A DNA stretch of 64,000 bases from NCBI GenBank assembly GCA_023101885.1, contig JALPQD010000053.1, positions 8,212,979 to 8,276,978 on the forward strand, read 5' to 3'. The stretch's first letter is position 1, and the number at the start of each line of letters is the position of its first letter. The translations under genes and the position numbers were made by a program. Positions 1-11,835 of this stretch are shown here, piece by piece. The notes beneath the pieces were generated by a model, which ran no database searches, was not told where the DNA came from, and worked only from the letters and a program-made list of their open reading frames with translations. Source of the stretch: Typhlomys cinereus. Lineage: Eukaryota > Chordata > Mammalia > Rodentia > Platacanthomyidae.

Positions 1-414
1 GCAGCGTTTGGCACTACTGCCCTGCTGACGGCCAGTTATGCCTACTGTTCGGGCTGAGCTGTACTGTACAACGCACAGTATGTAGAGGCTTTCAAATGAT
101 TTAAAGTATGTGAATGTGTGCCAAGAAAAATTAAACCGTTCATGTTATTTCATATCATTCTGATAACCAACAGGAATTTTTTTTTAACCCCTGTATTTTA
201 CTTTGGTTGTATATATAGAGGTATATAGTATATAGGCTATATTTTCCTTTATCATTTTACAAAGGTTTTCATCTTGAAAATAACTGAATTAATTCAACCT
301 GTGTAGACTTATCAATATAATGAAGCCAGTCATGTTGACCAATAACTACTTAAATATTGTACAATTGTTAGGACTTTTGATAATATCCTTTGTTTGCTAA
401 ACCATCCTTATTTT

Positions 415-724
415 TTATAACATTTTTATTATTATTTCCGCTCATACAAACTTAATAGGTAGACCAGTTCCCTCCCCCCTACTCCTCCCCCCCCGAACCC
501 TCTGCTCCCCCCTCCCTCCCTCCCCATCTCCCAGTACCTCCCCCCCCAATTCCCAAAGAGTCCTTTATTGCGTATGCCTAACTCTCCTCTTGGTCCTCCT
601 TTCTGATGACGTAAAAGGACCCAGTGGCATTTCCCTGAACCCTTTCTCGTGTTCCCCTTAAGCATAGGAACACTACTGTGGCCATCAATCCCTTGCCTCC
701 AAGGATCTTGGTGCTTTTAGCCGA
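415..724 (-). mobile_element. L1 3'-end fragment, 5'-truncated, with target-site duplication
   Basis: The fragment resembles four other copies in the window (13960, 39842, 54004 and others), sharing the C-rich tract and the phrases 'cataggaacactactgtgg' and 'tcccttgcctccaaggat'. On the minus strand the pyrimidine tract becomes the purine-rich tract typical of rodent L1 3' UTRs. An exact 17-base duplication, TAAACCATCCTTATTTT, flanks it (398-414 and 725-741), proving retrotransposition. It is antisense to MAP2K6. Confidence 0.85.
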
Positions 725-1286
725 TAAACCATCCTTATTTTGATGATAAAGTAAACAGTCACCTTACATACCGGTCTGTATGGTTAGACTTTTGACCCAT
801 CATCCATTGCGGAAACATCTGAGCTATTTCCTCTTGGGCTTCCAATTCTTGTTCTTAATTTCCTCATCTATGGAATAGATATAGTAACAGTTGGTTTTAT
901 CATTTCGATGTAGCTCCAATGATTTGATGCATGAACATCTAGTACAGTACTTTCCCGCTAACAGCCCTCAATTTCTTTTACATGTTCTATGTTCTCTGCT
1001 AGACCGTACGCGTCTTTAAGACAGGAAATGTTTAGCTTATTTTTACCAACCTCTACAGAGCCTGTGGCACAATAACTCCTTGATGATATTTGTTGATTGG
1101 CTGAATGCCTGAATGACTGAATGATAGACAGCTGTTTTGATGGTTGTAGCCATCTGGAATGATTCAAGTTGCCATCTGTGTCTGTGAGGGTGATTGGGTT
1201 ATGTTCATGTAGGGAGGCCAGATTCATCCTGTCTTTGTTAGCACCGCAGCTGAGCTAATTGAAATAACTACCTCAAACAAAAGACT

Positions 1287-1515
1287 GTGTGTGTGTGTGT
1301 GGTGTGTATATGTATTGTATATGCAGGCCATTGCACAAGCACGTGTTGATGTGGATGTGTGGAGGCTAGAAGTCAACACTGGTTGTTTTTCTCAATCTCT
1401 ATCTTGGTTTTTGAGACAGGATCTCCCTGAACCTGTACCTAACTGATTCAGCTAGTCTGGCAGGCTAGGAAGGTTCCAGAGATCCTCCTGCTTCCTGAGA
1501 ATTAGGGTGTCAGAT
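1287..1515 (-). repeat. B4-like SINE with TG microsatellite, antisense
   Basis: After a TG run comes 'gtggaggctagaagtcaacactgg', then 'tttttgagacaggatctccctgaacct', then 'ggttccagagatcctcctgcttcc'. This order matches antisense rodent B4-type composite SINEs (B1-derived middle). It is diverged and its ends are approximate. Confidence 0.6.
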
Positions 1516-1924
1516 GCACCCTACTGTGAGGGCATTTTGAGATGTGAAGAAGTGAGCCTGCAAGAGGAAGCCGTCTAGTTACTGTCGTTAGGATCTCGGC
1601 TTTGCAGGAAGTTGCTAGGTCCTCTTTCCGTCGTTCACCTCTAGTCCTTGCTGGTTCATTTCTCAGACTGTTAGTACCACATGTCCTTCTGAGGCTGAGA
1701 ACTAGAAAAGGTCTATCCAGTGTCCCATCAAAAGGGGAAAGCATGTGCTGTTGGCGTGACTGGAGGAGATTATGCTTCCTCATAGAGTTATAGATCATAG
1801 GTTATATTTGGTGGCTTGAGGTTAAAGCATCATCAATAAGACTAATCAGATGACCTGGATCAGGCTCAACTTCTCATCTATAAATAATTAAACGATTCCC
1901 ACTCACTTAAGACCTAGTCCTACT

Positions 1925-2597
1925 TGGAAGATTTACATGGTTAACTTCAACTTGGTTTACTCCTGGCAAAAGGGCCTTTGGGCATGCCTATTGAGGATTA
2001 TCTTGATTAGCTTCGTTGACATGGAAAGATCCATCTTAAGTATGAATGCAACCATTCCTTGGACAGAAGATCCAGAGCTATATAAAAATAGAGAGGGCTG
2101 GAGACGTGGCTCAGGGGTTAAGACTCCGCCTCACAAGCAGAAGATCCTGAGTTCAGATCCCAGATTCCCACATAAAAAACCCCAGATGGAGATGGCAGCA
2201 GCCTGCATTGGCCGGCCCTGGTGAGCAGAGCTTGGGAGAACTTAGAGTGAAGCAAAAAAGAGGTAGAAGCAATCCAGGATGATTCCTGAAACCCCCTTAA
2301 TCCCCCACAGGGCCACACAATGCCCTCTGATGCACACTAAATACATAAATAAACAAACAAAAAAAATGGGGCCAAGCAGCTGAGCACTAGCAAACAAATA
2401 TGCATTTTTTCTCTTGCTCACATCTTCTTTCTTCACTGTGGGTATAAGGCGACCTGTGTCTCAAGCTCCTGCTGCTGAGATTTTCCTTCCGATCAGGGAC
2501 CATCACCTTAAACGGTGAGCCAGAATAAACCTTTTCTCTCTTAAATTGTTTTGGTCAGAGTATTTTAATCCATTAACAGAAGACAAACTAAGACATA
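1925..2597 (+). repeat. Diverged rodent interspersed repeat, split by a SINE
   Basis: The left part (1925-2090, 'ttcaacttggtttac', 'gaggattatcttgattag', 'acatggaaagatccatcttaa') and right part (2370-2597, ending 'gagccagaataaaccttttctctcttaaattgttttggtcagagtattt') resemble two portions of one family that I recall from mouse introns. A tRNA-derived SINE sits between them. I cannot assign the family name with certainty. Confidence 0.45.
2095..2367 (+). repeat. tRNA-derived B2-superfamily-like SINE, sense
   Basis: A full-length copy of the commonest SINE here. The tRNA-like head 'gggctggagacgtggctcag' holds the A box (TGGCTCAGGGG) and 'gagttcagatccc' the B box. The body contains 'aggtagaagcaatccaggatgattcctgaa' and ends '...gccctctgatgcacactaaatacataaataaac' with an A-rich tail. 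It differs from the murine B2 consensus after the tRNA head. Confidence 0.85.
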
Positions 2598-4790
2598 GCT
2601 CTACCATTGTTGTAATGGGCTTTGGCTGGTCTCGTGCAGGGAGCTATTGCAATACTGTTGATCAGTGAAAATATATTCAGAGTTTTAAACGCTCAGCCTA
2701 ACAAGTGAACTTTTGATACGCCATCTGTTTGGTAAGGTGGATGCTGCTGCAGGATAATATTCACAAAGCAGAAAAGTGCATCGTGATGTTTACATGGACT
2801 ACAATAAAAATCAACAATGACTCACAGCTGCTAATCCAGCCTATCCCCCCCCCACCTCAGCCAATTATTTCTTCTTGTCTTCATACCAGGTGGGAAACAA
2901 GAGAGTCTCTAAATGAGGGAAAAACTGTGAGATTCAGGAAAGAAAGACGGCCATGGGTGGACCACACGTTCAAGAAGGGAGTCGGGCGTGTCAGTCTGTG
3001 TTTTGGTCGTTCGCGGAGAGCAATCCCACGTGGGGGTGGTATGCAACACTTTAAAGAAATCAGCGGTGCGGGGGGATCCCAGCCGCGCACAGCTCACGGG
3101 CTGATGTTTGTTAGGAAGTGAGCCATCTGCAGCCAGGACAGCTTGAGATAATCGGGAGGGGAACAGTGGGAGGGGCGTGGGCTGCGTGGCAGTCTGCAAT
3201 GCCATTGTGGTGAGCTTCCTTCCATTGTGTGGATTGGCATGTCTGGAGGGGGCTCAGCTGCTGGCTTGACTGCTGAACAATAAATAGCTTTAGATTTAGA
3301 CACTCTGACTAGGCAACTGCAGGAACCTTGTAAGTTGTACACGATATAAACGTGAAGGTGTGCATTTTTATAGAGTAAAACAATCACGGTAGACACCCGA
3401 GTCTCAGTTCCTCATCGAGACTCTTCCTTGATTCCCGATGCCCTGGAATCACCCTGTTTTAATCTGAATTCATTCATCCCTTTCCACCTCCAAGATTCTA
3501 ATCCTTCAACCTCACCTTACTTCGGTATGAGTTGGTTTCATCCCTCTCCATCTTCCCAGGTTTGTTTCCTTCTATGACTTTGTTCTTAGCTACCACCTGG
3601 GAATTTTAAGCCCCTCTTTCTTTCTGGTGTGACTGCCAGAATCTCTTAATCTGTTTTTCTGTGCCCAATCTTGCTCTCTATTTTGACCCACTTTCCTTTT
3701 ACTAACGGAAGGAACTCTGCAACCATTCATGAGCTTCATCAGTCTCTTTCTAGGGCTGAGAACTAACCAGTGAGTTAACCAGTCTGCACAGTGCCGTAGG
3801 ACTTATTTCGTAGTGTTAAAGGTCATTGAAGCTTTTCACGCAGGCAAATAACCAAGGTTTGCTTGCATAACTGTTGTGTTGCGAAGAAGACAAAGGAGAC
3901 TCTGGGTTAGAGGCGCAAAGGGCAGATGTCCTTTGGCCAGCGTTGGTGATAATGAGACTTCTTGCTGATGATGACATTTAAGCCAAGACTTAAAGGACGA
4001 GAAGGAAAGACAGAGGGAAGAAGGAAGAGCACTCTTGGCAGGGTGAAGACTTTATATAAAGTTCCTCAGTGTGTCTTAACTTATTGGACTACAAGATATG
4101 ATTGACACACAGGGCAATTGAAGGAGAGTCATGAGGTGGGATCGGAGAGACGGACAGAATCCTACCACAGGGTCCTTCTAGTCTATGGTACGGAGGGAGT
4201 TTCTCTCCAACCTCAGTGAGGAATTTTAAGCACAAGAGCATCTTTATCTGTTTTTTTTTTTTTCATTTGATTATCACTCTTGCTTTATGGAGCATGGGGC
4301 AGAGGAGAGGGAGAAAAGAAAAAGTGCGGAGACCTGTAAACAGGAGCTCTGGCAGGCCAGGTAAGAGGTGCTGGTGATGTAAAATAGAGTGTTCACAAGA
4401 GAGGCACAGAAAAGTAGGCAGGGTTGGGATGTCTTTTGGGGGATAAAGCCAGAGGTCTATCGTATTGGATTGAACATAATTACAAAAGATGGAAGGACAA
4501 TGAATGGCTGGTGGGAGCAAATGGGTAGATGGGTCATCCATTGAGACTAAGAGTTTGTTCTCAAGAGGAAAAATGTAAAAGCACGAGAATTGCATTTCGT
4601 ATTATGGAATTGCCCCAGATGGTCATGAGGAAGTGGGAAGAGAGGTGAGTTCTTAGATCAGTTCAGCAGTTTAGGCTGCAGGTTCCATTTAGAGCTTGGA
4701 AACTGGGCTGTAGAGCTATAGCAATGAACGAGAAAACGAAGGATGCCCCGAATAACCCAAAGCAGGGTGATATGCAGAAAAGTCCATCAC

Positions 4791-5049
4791 AGGGGTGGGC
4801 GAGGTAGCTCAGCAGGTAAGATGCCCGTCCACAAACTCGGTAACCTGAGTGGACCCCAAAGCCTACAGAGTGGATGGAGAGGGCTGACTTCAGAAAGTTT
4901 TCCTCTGATGTCCTTCACCGTGGCCTGCATGTACTCCTCTCTCCTCCACGGTTCTCTCTCTCTTTCTTTCTTTCCATCCCTCCCTCCCACCTCCTCTTTT
5001 CCTCTCTCCTTCAAATAAATAATAAGCCAAAAGAAAGAAAGAAAAAAAC
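4791..5049 (+). repeat. tRNA-derived SINE of a second type, sense
   Basis: The head 'ggggtgggcgaggtagctcagcaggtaagatgcccg' and 'aacctgagtggaccc' are tRNA-like. The tail has a TCTC/TTTC-rich segment, then AATAAATAA and A-rich sequence (AAAGAAAGAAAG). The body differs from the common SINE at 2095. It resembles 6066-6300. Confidence 0.6.
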
Positions 5050-5344
5050 TATGACAGGAGCCTGGGAAGGAGCAGTCAGAAAGGATAAATTCATCTGCCA
5101 GGGAATAGATCAAGCCGTGGAAGACAGCCAAGGAAGTCCCGGCATCCTTCCTGGGATAAGGGTAAAATAGATCTAGAACCCAGGTCGAAGGACTGGCCCT
5201 CAAGACTATGTCCACCTTTGTGTAGAAGAGCAGAAGGCAAAGACTGCGGAATGCTTCTTCTCCACTTGCCTGTTTTTAATTCCCGGTGCCTGAGTTCTCT
5301 GCCTGGGTCTGGCGTGCTGCATCACAATACCGGGTGGACAGAGT

Positions 5345-5346
<2 letters not shown>

Positions 5347-5376
<30 letters not shown>
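5347..5376 (+). repeat. T30 homopolymer
   Basis: An uninterrupted run of 30 thymines. No adjoining retroelement was recognised. Length is likely to vary between alleles and reads. Confidence 0.9.
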
Positions 5377-5377
<1 letters not shown>

Positions 5378-6065
5378 ACTTTGTGTTTGTGCCTGTCCTG
5401 TAGGAGACAGAATGCCTCTTTCAACTTCTCCTTCTTCCTCTTCCACCGCCCTGTAAAGCCCAAATCTACTTGGTGGCATGAACCGTTGTCAAACTCTTTG
5501 CTGACTTCCTTTTGTCCTCCTTTAGCAGCACCCAGTCTCAGGGCTGTCTCCTGCCCGTGGAGCGTTAGCCTTGAATCTGACACATTCTGTGAGCCACAAA
5601 GTCCTTGAGAAGTCGTCATTTTATAACACCAGTACTTGGCCGGAGGTGCGGCTGTAGAAAGCAGCGAACGCTTAGGCCCATGATTCGTATAATAGGGAAC
5701 TTACTACCGTCTTTTTTTCCTAGAGACTGCAGTAGGTACCTATTTCACCCTCTAGAATGATCCTTATGTTCTCTGGTACGATTTAGGGAAAAGCTGCCTG
5801 TTGCAGTCTGGACGTTGATGTCTCTCTGCGTTTGAGAGTAAGATCACCATGGCAATGAGTCGATTGCAAGTTCTGAAAAGCCGAGTGACCTAGCATAACA
5901 TTCTGCAGCTTACTCATTTTAAATCGCTGAATGTGTTCTGCACATGCAGCTAAGGCAAAGTTTGTTAGGCAGAGCGGTAACTTAACAAGCACACCTGCAT
6001 CGTCTTTGTCACCAGTTTTTATACTATGTTGGAATGTTTTGTGATAGGAAGTACAATGAAATCAT

Positions 6066-6300
6066 AGGGGATGGCCCGAGGAGGTAGTTGAGAAAGGTAA
6101 GGTGCCTGCTTGCAAACCTGGCAACTTGAATTCAACTCTCCAAAGGCCCCATTGTGGAAGGAGAGAAACCGATTTGGAAAGGCTGTCCTTTGACATGACA
6201 TCACGGTGCTCATGTGTACATATTTTCTCTCTGGCTCTCTGTCTCTGCTTTTCTCCCCTCTTCCCTCCTCTCAAATGAAGAACACGTTTTAAACATGCTA
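6066..6300 (+). repeat. tRNA-derived SINE of the second type, sense, diverged
   Basis: A degenerate tRNA-like head ('gaggaggtagttgagaaaggtaaggtgcctgcttgcaaacctgg', 'cttgaattcaactctcc'), then a body and a TCTC-rich tail ('ttttctctctggctctctgtctctg') as in 4791-5049. Confidence 0.55.
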
Positions 6301-6507
6301 AAGGAGAAAAGCAATGCTAAACTCCCTGTACAAAATATGCTCATAGTTTGATGAGAAGTCTTTATCAGTGTAAAGTATAGGTAATTATAGGTTTCTGTGT
6401 GAAAATGTCTGAAACGTAACACGACAAAATTTTAGCACCAGCTTTGCCTGGGTGGTCAAAGGTAGGCAATTCAAACTTCTTCAATTTTATAATGCATATT
6501 TTCTTCT

Positions 6508-6640
6508 TGATTTTTTTTTTTTTTTGAGATAGTAGTTTGCTGTGTCAGCCAGGCTGACCTCAAAATCCAACATTGTCCTGCCTTGGCATCCAAAGCCGCA
6601 GAACACAGGGATGGACGACCATATGGAACGCAGTTGCTAC
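6508..6640 (-). repeat. B1-like SINE, antisense, diverged
   Basis: A T run followed by 'tttgagatagtagtttgctgtgtcagccaggctgacctcaaaatcc' and 'gtcctgccttggcatccaaagc'. This is the antisense B1/7SL order: GAGACAGGGT-like, then CCAGGCTG, then CCTGCCT. Confidence 0.65.
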
Positions 6641-7375
6641 TTTTTGAACTCTGGACACGTGTGATATTATTTTAAAAAGTAATATTTTGTTTGCAAAATG
6701 TTGGGAGTCCCTTTTCAGTTAAGAAGTGTGGGAAATGAGAAAAATTCTAGATCTGAAATGCTTTGCAGTCAAGAGGACTAGAGAATGACGGGCCATAAGT
6801 GTAAATGAATATTGGCCAGGAGGGTATGTAGATGTGTATTGGCCAGAAGAACAGCTGGAGATGGCTTAAAGTGTAAAACGTGATCTTGGCTCAAGGTATT
6901 TTGAAGGTGCACCCTCCCTTTCCCCTATCAGACCTGCTGGCGGCCCCCACTTTTGACAGGTATTCCAGTGGTTTGCCAACAGGCAACCCTCTGCTCTGTG
7001 CGATTTTCAGGGAGACCTTCTGAACGCAGCTTCATTCCCAAGACCAAAATAGAACGGTGAGTCAGTTGGGCATCTTCTGAAGCAAAGATTTAAAAACCAA
7101 AAGGGCACAAATAAATACTCCTAATGCCTTAACTCAGAGCAAACACGTTACCTTTGATTTCAAGAAAAACCGAATGGCCGTTGCTGAGGGGCAAGCAAGA
7201 GCAACAACACTGGGCTGAAGAGTTTCGATTCCTTGTAGGTAAAGCATTTATCATTTATCATAAGGTATGTACTGGCCGAGTAGTCGCTGTTTGTCTGGTT
7301 GACTGAGATGTTCTATTTCTGAGATCTTACTTGGTTTGATTAGTCTTCTTTTTCCTTATTCATCCTCTCCCTTTT

Positions 7376-7470
7376 AAAAAAATGTGCTGCTGGGGACTGA
7401 TTGAACCCAGGACCTCCACGTGCCAGGCAGGTTCTGTGCCACCACACTATGCCCTCGCTCCAGCCAGTGT
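7376..7470 (-). repeat. ID-like tRNA-derived SINE fragment, antisense
   Basis: 'gctgctggggactgattgaacccaggacctccacgtgccaggcaggttctgtgccacca' is the reverse complement of an ID-type tRNA-like head (B box GGGTTCAAT). Only about 95 bases remain. Confidence 0.55.
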
Positions 7471-8939
7471 CCTTTGTTAGTCTTACAAATGATCTGTTTT
7501 GATCGCAGGGCTACCCTGTGCCTGAGGTGCTAAGTGAAATCTGGATTCGTGATTTCATCTCTGTCTGCACAGCAGTTGTTGGCCTGGCAGAAATATAAGG
7601 GCCCCGCCCGCCCCAGGGCACATGCTTTGGAGCAGCCAGCCCCTCCCCCTGCTTTGCCCTATGCACAATGGCTGCAGTAGAGTCCTTTGTGCTCAGTCTT
7701 TTCAGATAGATAAAGAGGACCCTTGAAGGAGCCCTGGTGGATTAGAGCTGTTACCCCAACTGTCTCCAGAAGGTAACAAAACATCCAGGAGCTCACTGCC
7801 TTTGGGGCAGATGGGACAGAATCCCAAGAATACATTCGAGTTGACCAGCTGCCTTGATATTGGCTCTGTTTCTTCTTCATGGCACTTTGCTCTTTGTTTG
7901 TTTGTTTCCTTTACCCCATCAGGGACTTCTGCTCAGTACCTCTTTTCTCTAGAAGAATGAGAGTTTAGAAGGCAGCATGTCTAATTCCCCCGGATTTGGT
8001 GCTTCTTTAATTGCCTTAGAAGCAGGAAAAGGCCATCTCCAGGAAGCACCTCCAGGAGGATTCAAAGTGAGACAAGCCCTGCGTTCCGAGGAAGGCTTTG
8101 CATCTGACCGCTGCCCCCTAGAGCAGACAGGTGATCAATGAGGTAGGGAGAGCACTTGTTTTCTGAATTAGGACTTGAGCTCCTGGACATGTCTTGCCCT
8201 CTGTCGGTTTAAAAAGGGAAGACTATGTTAATTTGAAATGAAAGTGGTTCTAAACTTGGCTATGGCCAGTGGGTGCTCTGAGAAAATGATGAGGATGGAA
8301 TCTCCTCTTCTTTCATACCTGTACACAGGAAGAAAAGTAGGCGCATCACTGCAGGACTTTTACGTTGCCCTTTCCACTGTGGATTTTTTAGGTTGATTCC
8401 AATGGGCATTTCTGTATTGTGGATACTCTACAGTCCTCTTTCTTCCTTTCCCTTAAATGTCTTATTTTTTTCCCTCCAGATAACCTCTTCCCTTAGCCCC
8501 AGAGAGATGGTACTGGTGGGTGGGGCTGAGTGTTCTAACCCAGTCAGATGAACCTGCATCTTTTCTTCAGAGATGGGTTCAGGCATGAGAATTCAGTCAA
8601 TCCTTCTTGGGGGGGGGTGGTCCGGAGTGTCATCTCTCTTACAAAGGACACCATGCAGCAAGCAGTGTGGGCAACTGTCATCTTGAAACTGTTTTAGCTG
8701 ATACTGCCACTGACAGGTGGCCAAAGTCAAATCAAAAACAAAAGCACAAAGCCAGAAACATCCCATGAGGTGGATTGGGATGGGCATATTAGTGCACATT
8801 CATAATTTCTGAAATATAGAAGTAGATGTCAATATGTTTGCATTAGCTAGCCATATTTCTAAATGTGTGTGTGCACGCGTGTGTGTTTGTATATGAATTA
8901 CTTTTCTCACTGTTGTGAGCAAGTGCCTGACAAGAAGCA

Positions 8940-9085
8940 ATTCTTAAAAAAAACACAGGTTTATTTTGGCTCCTGGATCCCGTTCAGGCATATAGTCCAC
9001 ATGACATCATGCCAGATGGTAGGAGCAGCCCAGCGAGCCACAGCTGGGGTGGTGGGAATTTGCTCACTTTGGGCAAATCGGTAAC
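8940..9085 (+). repeat. Fragment of a rodent repeat ('ggtttattttggctcctgg' type)
   Basis: 'acacaggtttattttggctcctggatcc...gcatatagtccacatgacatcatgccagatggtaggagcag' resembles 22575-23095 and 29000-29290. All three share a 'tttat..ggc' start, a 'catagtcc' block and a 'gcatgg' block. The three are diverged copies of one family that I do not name. Confidence 0.45.
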
Positions 9086-9666
9086 CAGAAGAGATGGATG
9101 GTTGCTGGTACTCGGATGCTTTTCTCCTTTCACCCTTAAGTTCAGCCTGTTAAGTGCATGTTCCCTCCTCGATTAAAGCTCTCTGGAAACACCCTGGAAG
9201 ACATGCTTCATGGTGCGTCTCCTAGGTGCTTTTAAATCTAATCTAGTTGACAGTGAAGAGTAACCATCCCAGTATGCAGGCACAGTCAAATGCTTCCGAG
9301 CACGGATACCCCAGTAACCGGGAGAACCCCTTGGCATGCAAAATTGCAGCCATTTCTCTCTGCAAAGAATTAGGCCACCATGCAAAAAATATCAGAGTAG
9401 AGCATGGCTTGGGGTGGCTGTAGACCAGGAGGTTGTTTCACTCAGCAAGAGCCTGCACTCGGTCTTGATCAGGCCATTTCACTCTTCAGTTAAGCTGACT
9501 GCTTTTCAGTGATGAGGCAGATATACGACCATAGATAGTGCTCCACATACAAGACCTCAACCCATAATTTTTTTTTATTTTATGATGGTGTGGGAATTGC
9601 TACCACATCAGTAGAAATAGTACTTTGAAGTTTGATTTTTTCCCAAGACTATCAGTATGACAGTAT

Positions 9667-10012
9667 CTTCTCTCTCTCTCTCTCTGCATGTACATGTATG
9701 TGTATAGATTCATGTACACGTGTGTGCCTATGTGTCAGTGTGTATGCAGGCTAGAGGCTGACAATGGGAATCTTCCTCCATTGCTCTCCACCTTAGTCCC
9801 TGACACAGGGTCTTACCGAATCTGGAGTTTACTGCTTGGGGTAGACTGGCTGGCAGCAAGACCCAGGGATCCTCTTATCTCTGCCTCCCCAGCACTGGGG
9901 TTCCAGGCACGTGCTAACATTTTTTTCTTCAGGGGTACTAGGGATTGAGCTCAGGTCTTCATGTTTGCACTGCAAGCTCTTTCCTCACTAAGCCATCTCC
10001 CCACCTCTTCTA
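9667..10012 (-). repeat. B4-like SINE with CT/TG tract, antisense
   Basis: After (CT)n and a TG-rich stretch: 'aggctagaggctgacaatgggaatcttcctcc', 'gacacagggtcttaccgaatctgg', 'agacccagggatcctcttatctctgcctccccagcac', then the reversed tRNA head 'ggattgagctcaggtcttcatgtttgcactgcaagctc...actaagccatctccccacc'. Both halves of the composite are visible. Confidence 0.7.
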
Positions 10013-11640
10013 TGTGGCATGTTTTCATGTGCTGAGCGGCAGTCGCAAGCCAGCCCATGGTCAGTCATACAATAACAAGGATGACGCAACTAACACGCTA
10101 ACAGCCTATTGTGCTTCCAAATTGTAGTATTTGATCGGTTAGGTGTCCTATTTTCTGGGTTTGTAAGGATAAAATCCATTCTAATTCAGGGAGTCTCGTT
10201 AGTGGGCTCTGACCATATATTCACTCTTGCCCCTCTTTTGGCTTAAGTCAGTCCTGGGTCTGAAGTTGGGCTGTCTGGTACACTATGCAGTAGACTTAGC
10301 TTATGTCTGCAGATAGTAGATCTTAGAGAGCCACCATGGGTGGAGATGGTATAGTTGTATTTGGAGTAGGTATCGGTTCCAATAACCATGGATTACTATC
10401 TCCTCGTCAGGGAAGTAGAGCTAATCAGCATCTCACCTAAGGGGTGATTGATCTTCTTGAAGGTTTTATAAGGGTCTGGGTATCTCTCTGCTGTTGTTTG
10501 ATTGGATGCTGAGCAGTGACAATAGCCAGGGCCTGAGTAAGAGGGGAGCCCCTCATGCTGGATCCGTGCCCGGCCTCTGACTGTGCCACATGAGCCGTTC
10601 CTGTTGTGTGAGCTTGGGGAGTGGGCAAGGCGAGGAAGCTGGCTGACCTCCACAGGTTCCGCAGGTTTTCTGCTGAACACCCCTGGGTCTGTTGACTCCT
10701 GTGGCTTGAGCAGCAGGGCAGAATGCACACTGGCCTGAACCGCTGATGACTTTGCTCTTGCTTGGGGCCGCATCACAGCTGCGACTCGCTCCAAAGCCAG
10801 TTTGGAACAGAGACTGTGTTTAAGAAGCTCGTTTGTCACTGTGATCCCAAGAGGTAGGAGGGAAGAAGATGGAAATGGGGACAGAAGACAGTGGTCAGTG
10901 TTGGGGTTACTGCTTAGGGACCCATTCGTACAGATCTTAGAACCTCAAGGAGTATATCTCAGATGAACTCTATGCATCCAGGAGACGAAAGGGACCATTC
11001 ATCAGTTCTGTCTGTCACTATCCATTGATGCTCGGTGACTTTGCATGCTACATCCAAGGTTTTCTTTGTCAGCAGGCCCCGAGGCTTCTAGAAACTCTCA
11101 GGGAACTCTTCACGCAAAAAACTGGACTCAGAGATCCAGAATAGCCAAGCCACAGCTGGGTGGGAGCTGATCAAAATCTAAGTTCAGTTGGAAAGCTACA
11201 TTAGGTACTGAAGTAGAAAATAGATGGGAAGGAGGTGACAGGTTGAGTAAATTATGTTCATGCACACACAGCCCTTTAAATAGTCCAGTGAGAAAAATGC
11301 AGGCCGGGAACAAAGCACACCTGGCTGTACTCTTATCTGGTTGCAATATTAGCAGTTTATTTACCTAATCATTCTGAAGTTCAGTTTCTCATCTGCACAC
11401 TGGGGATATCGACTCCTTATGCAATTGAGAGGTTATCAGAGGTGACGTCTCCAGTTCCTTGCTTTGGGTGTGGTATTAATGGGAAAGACCCACTCCCTGC
11501 TCATGCAGCGCGCCAGATGCACAGATAGTTCTCTGGTCTAGACAGAGGTGAAGTGAAGCAGACTAGAGACGAGGGATCAGTCTGTGGGAAGAAGACAGAG
11601 GAAAAAAATGCAGAAAGAAATACTCTTTAGAATAAAAGTG

Positions 11641-11835
11641 CAGTGTGTGTATGTGTGTGTGTGTGTTTGTACAATATATATGTGTATATGCATGTATGTG
11701 TATGTTTTTCTGGATGTGTATAGGTATTTATATGTTTATGTGTGTGTTTGTGCGTGCATATGTGTATATGCATAAATGTGTATATGTCTGTGTGTATGTG
11801 GATATGTGTGCCTCAGTATGTGCATGTGTGTATTG
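11641..11835 (+). repeat. Degenerate TG/TATG tract
   Basis: Nearly 200 bases of TGTG, TATATG and TGTATATG units with interruptions. It gives long spurious open frames but has no coding signature. Confidence 0.85.

Noticed and set aside
2095..2175. tRNA-like A and B boxes
   Set aside because: They belong to the head of a SINE, repeated at many places. No cloverleaf of a functional tRNA gene was seen.
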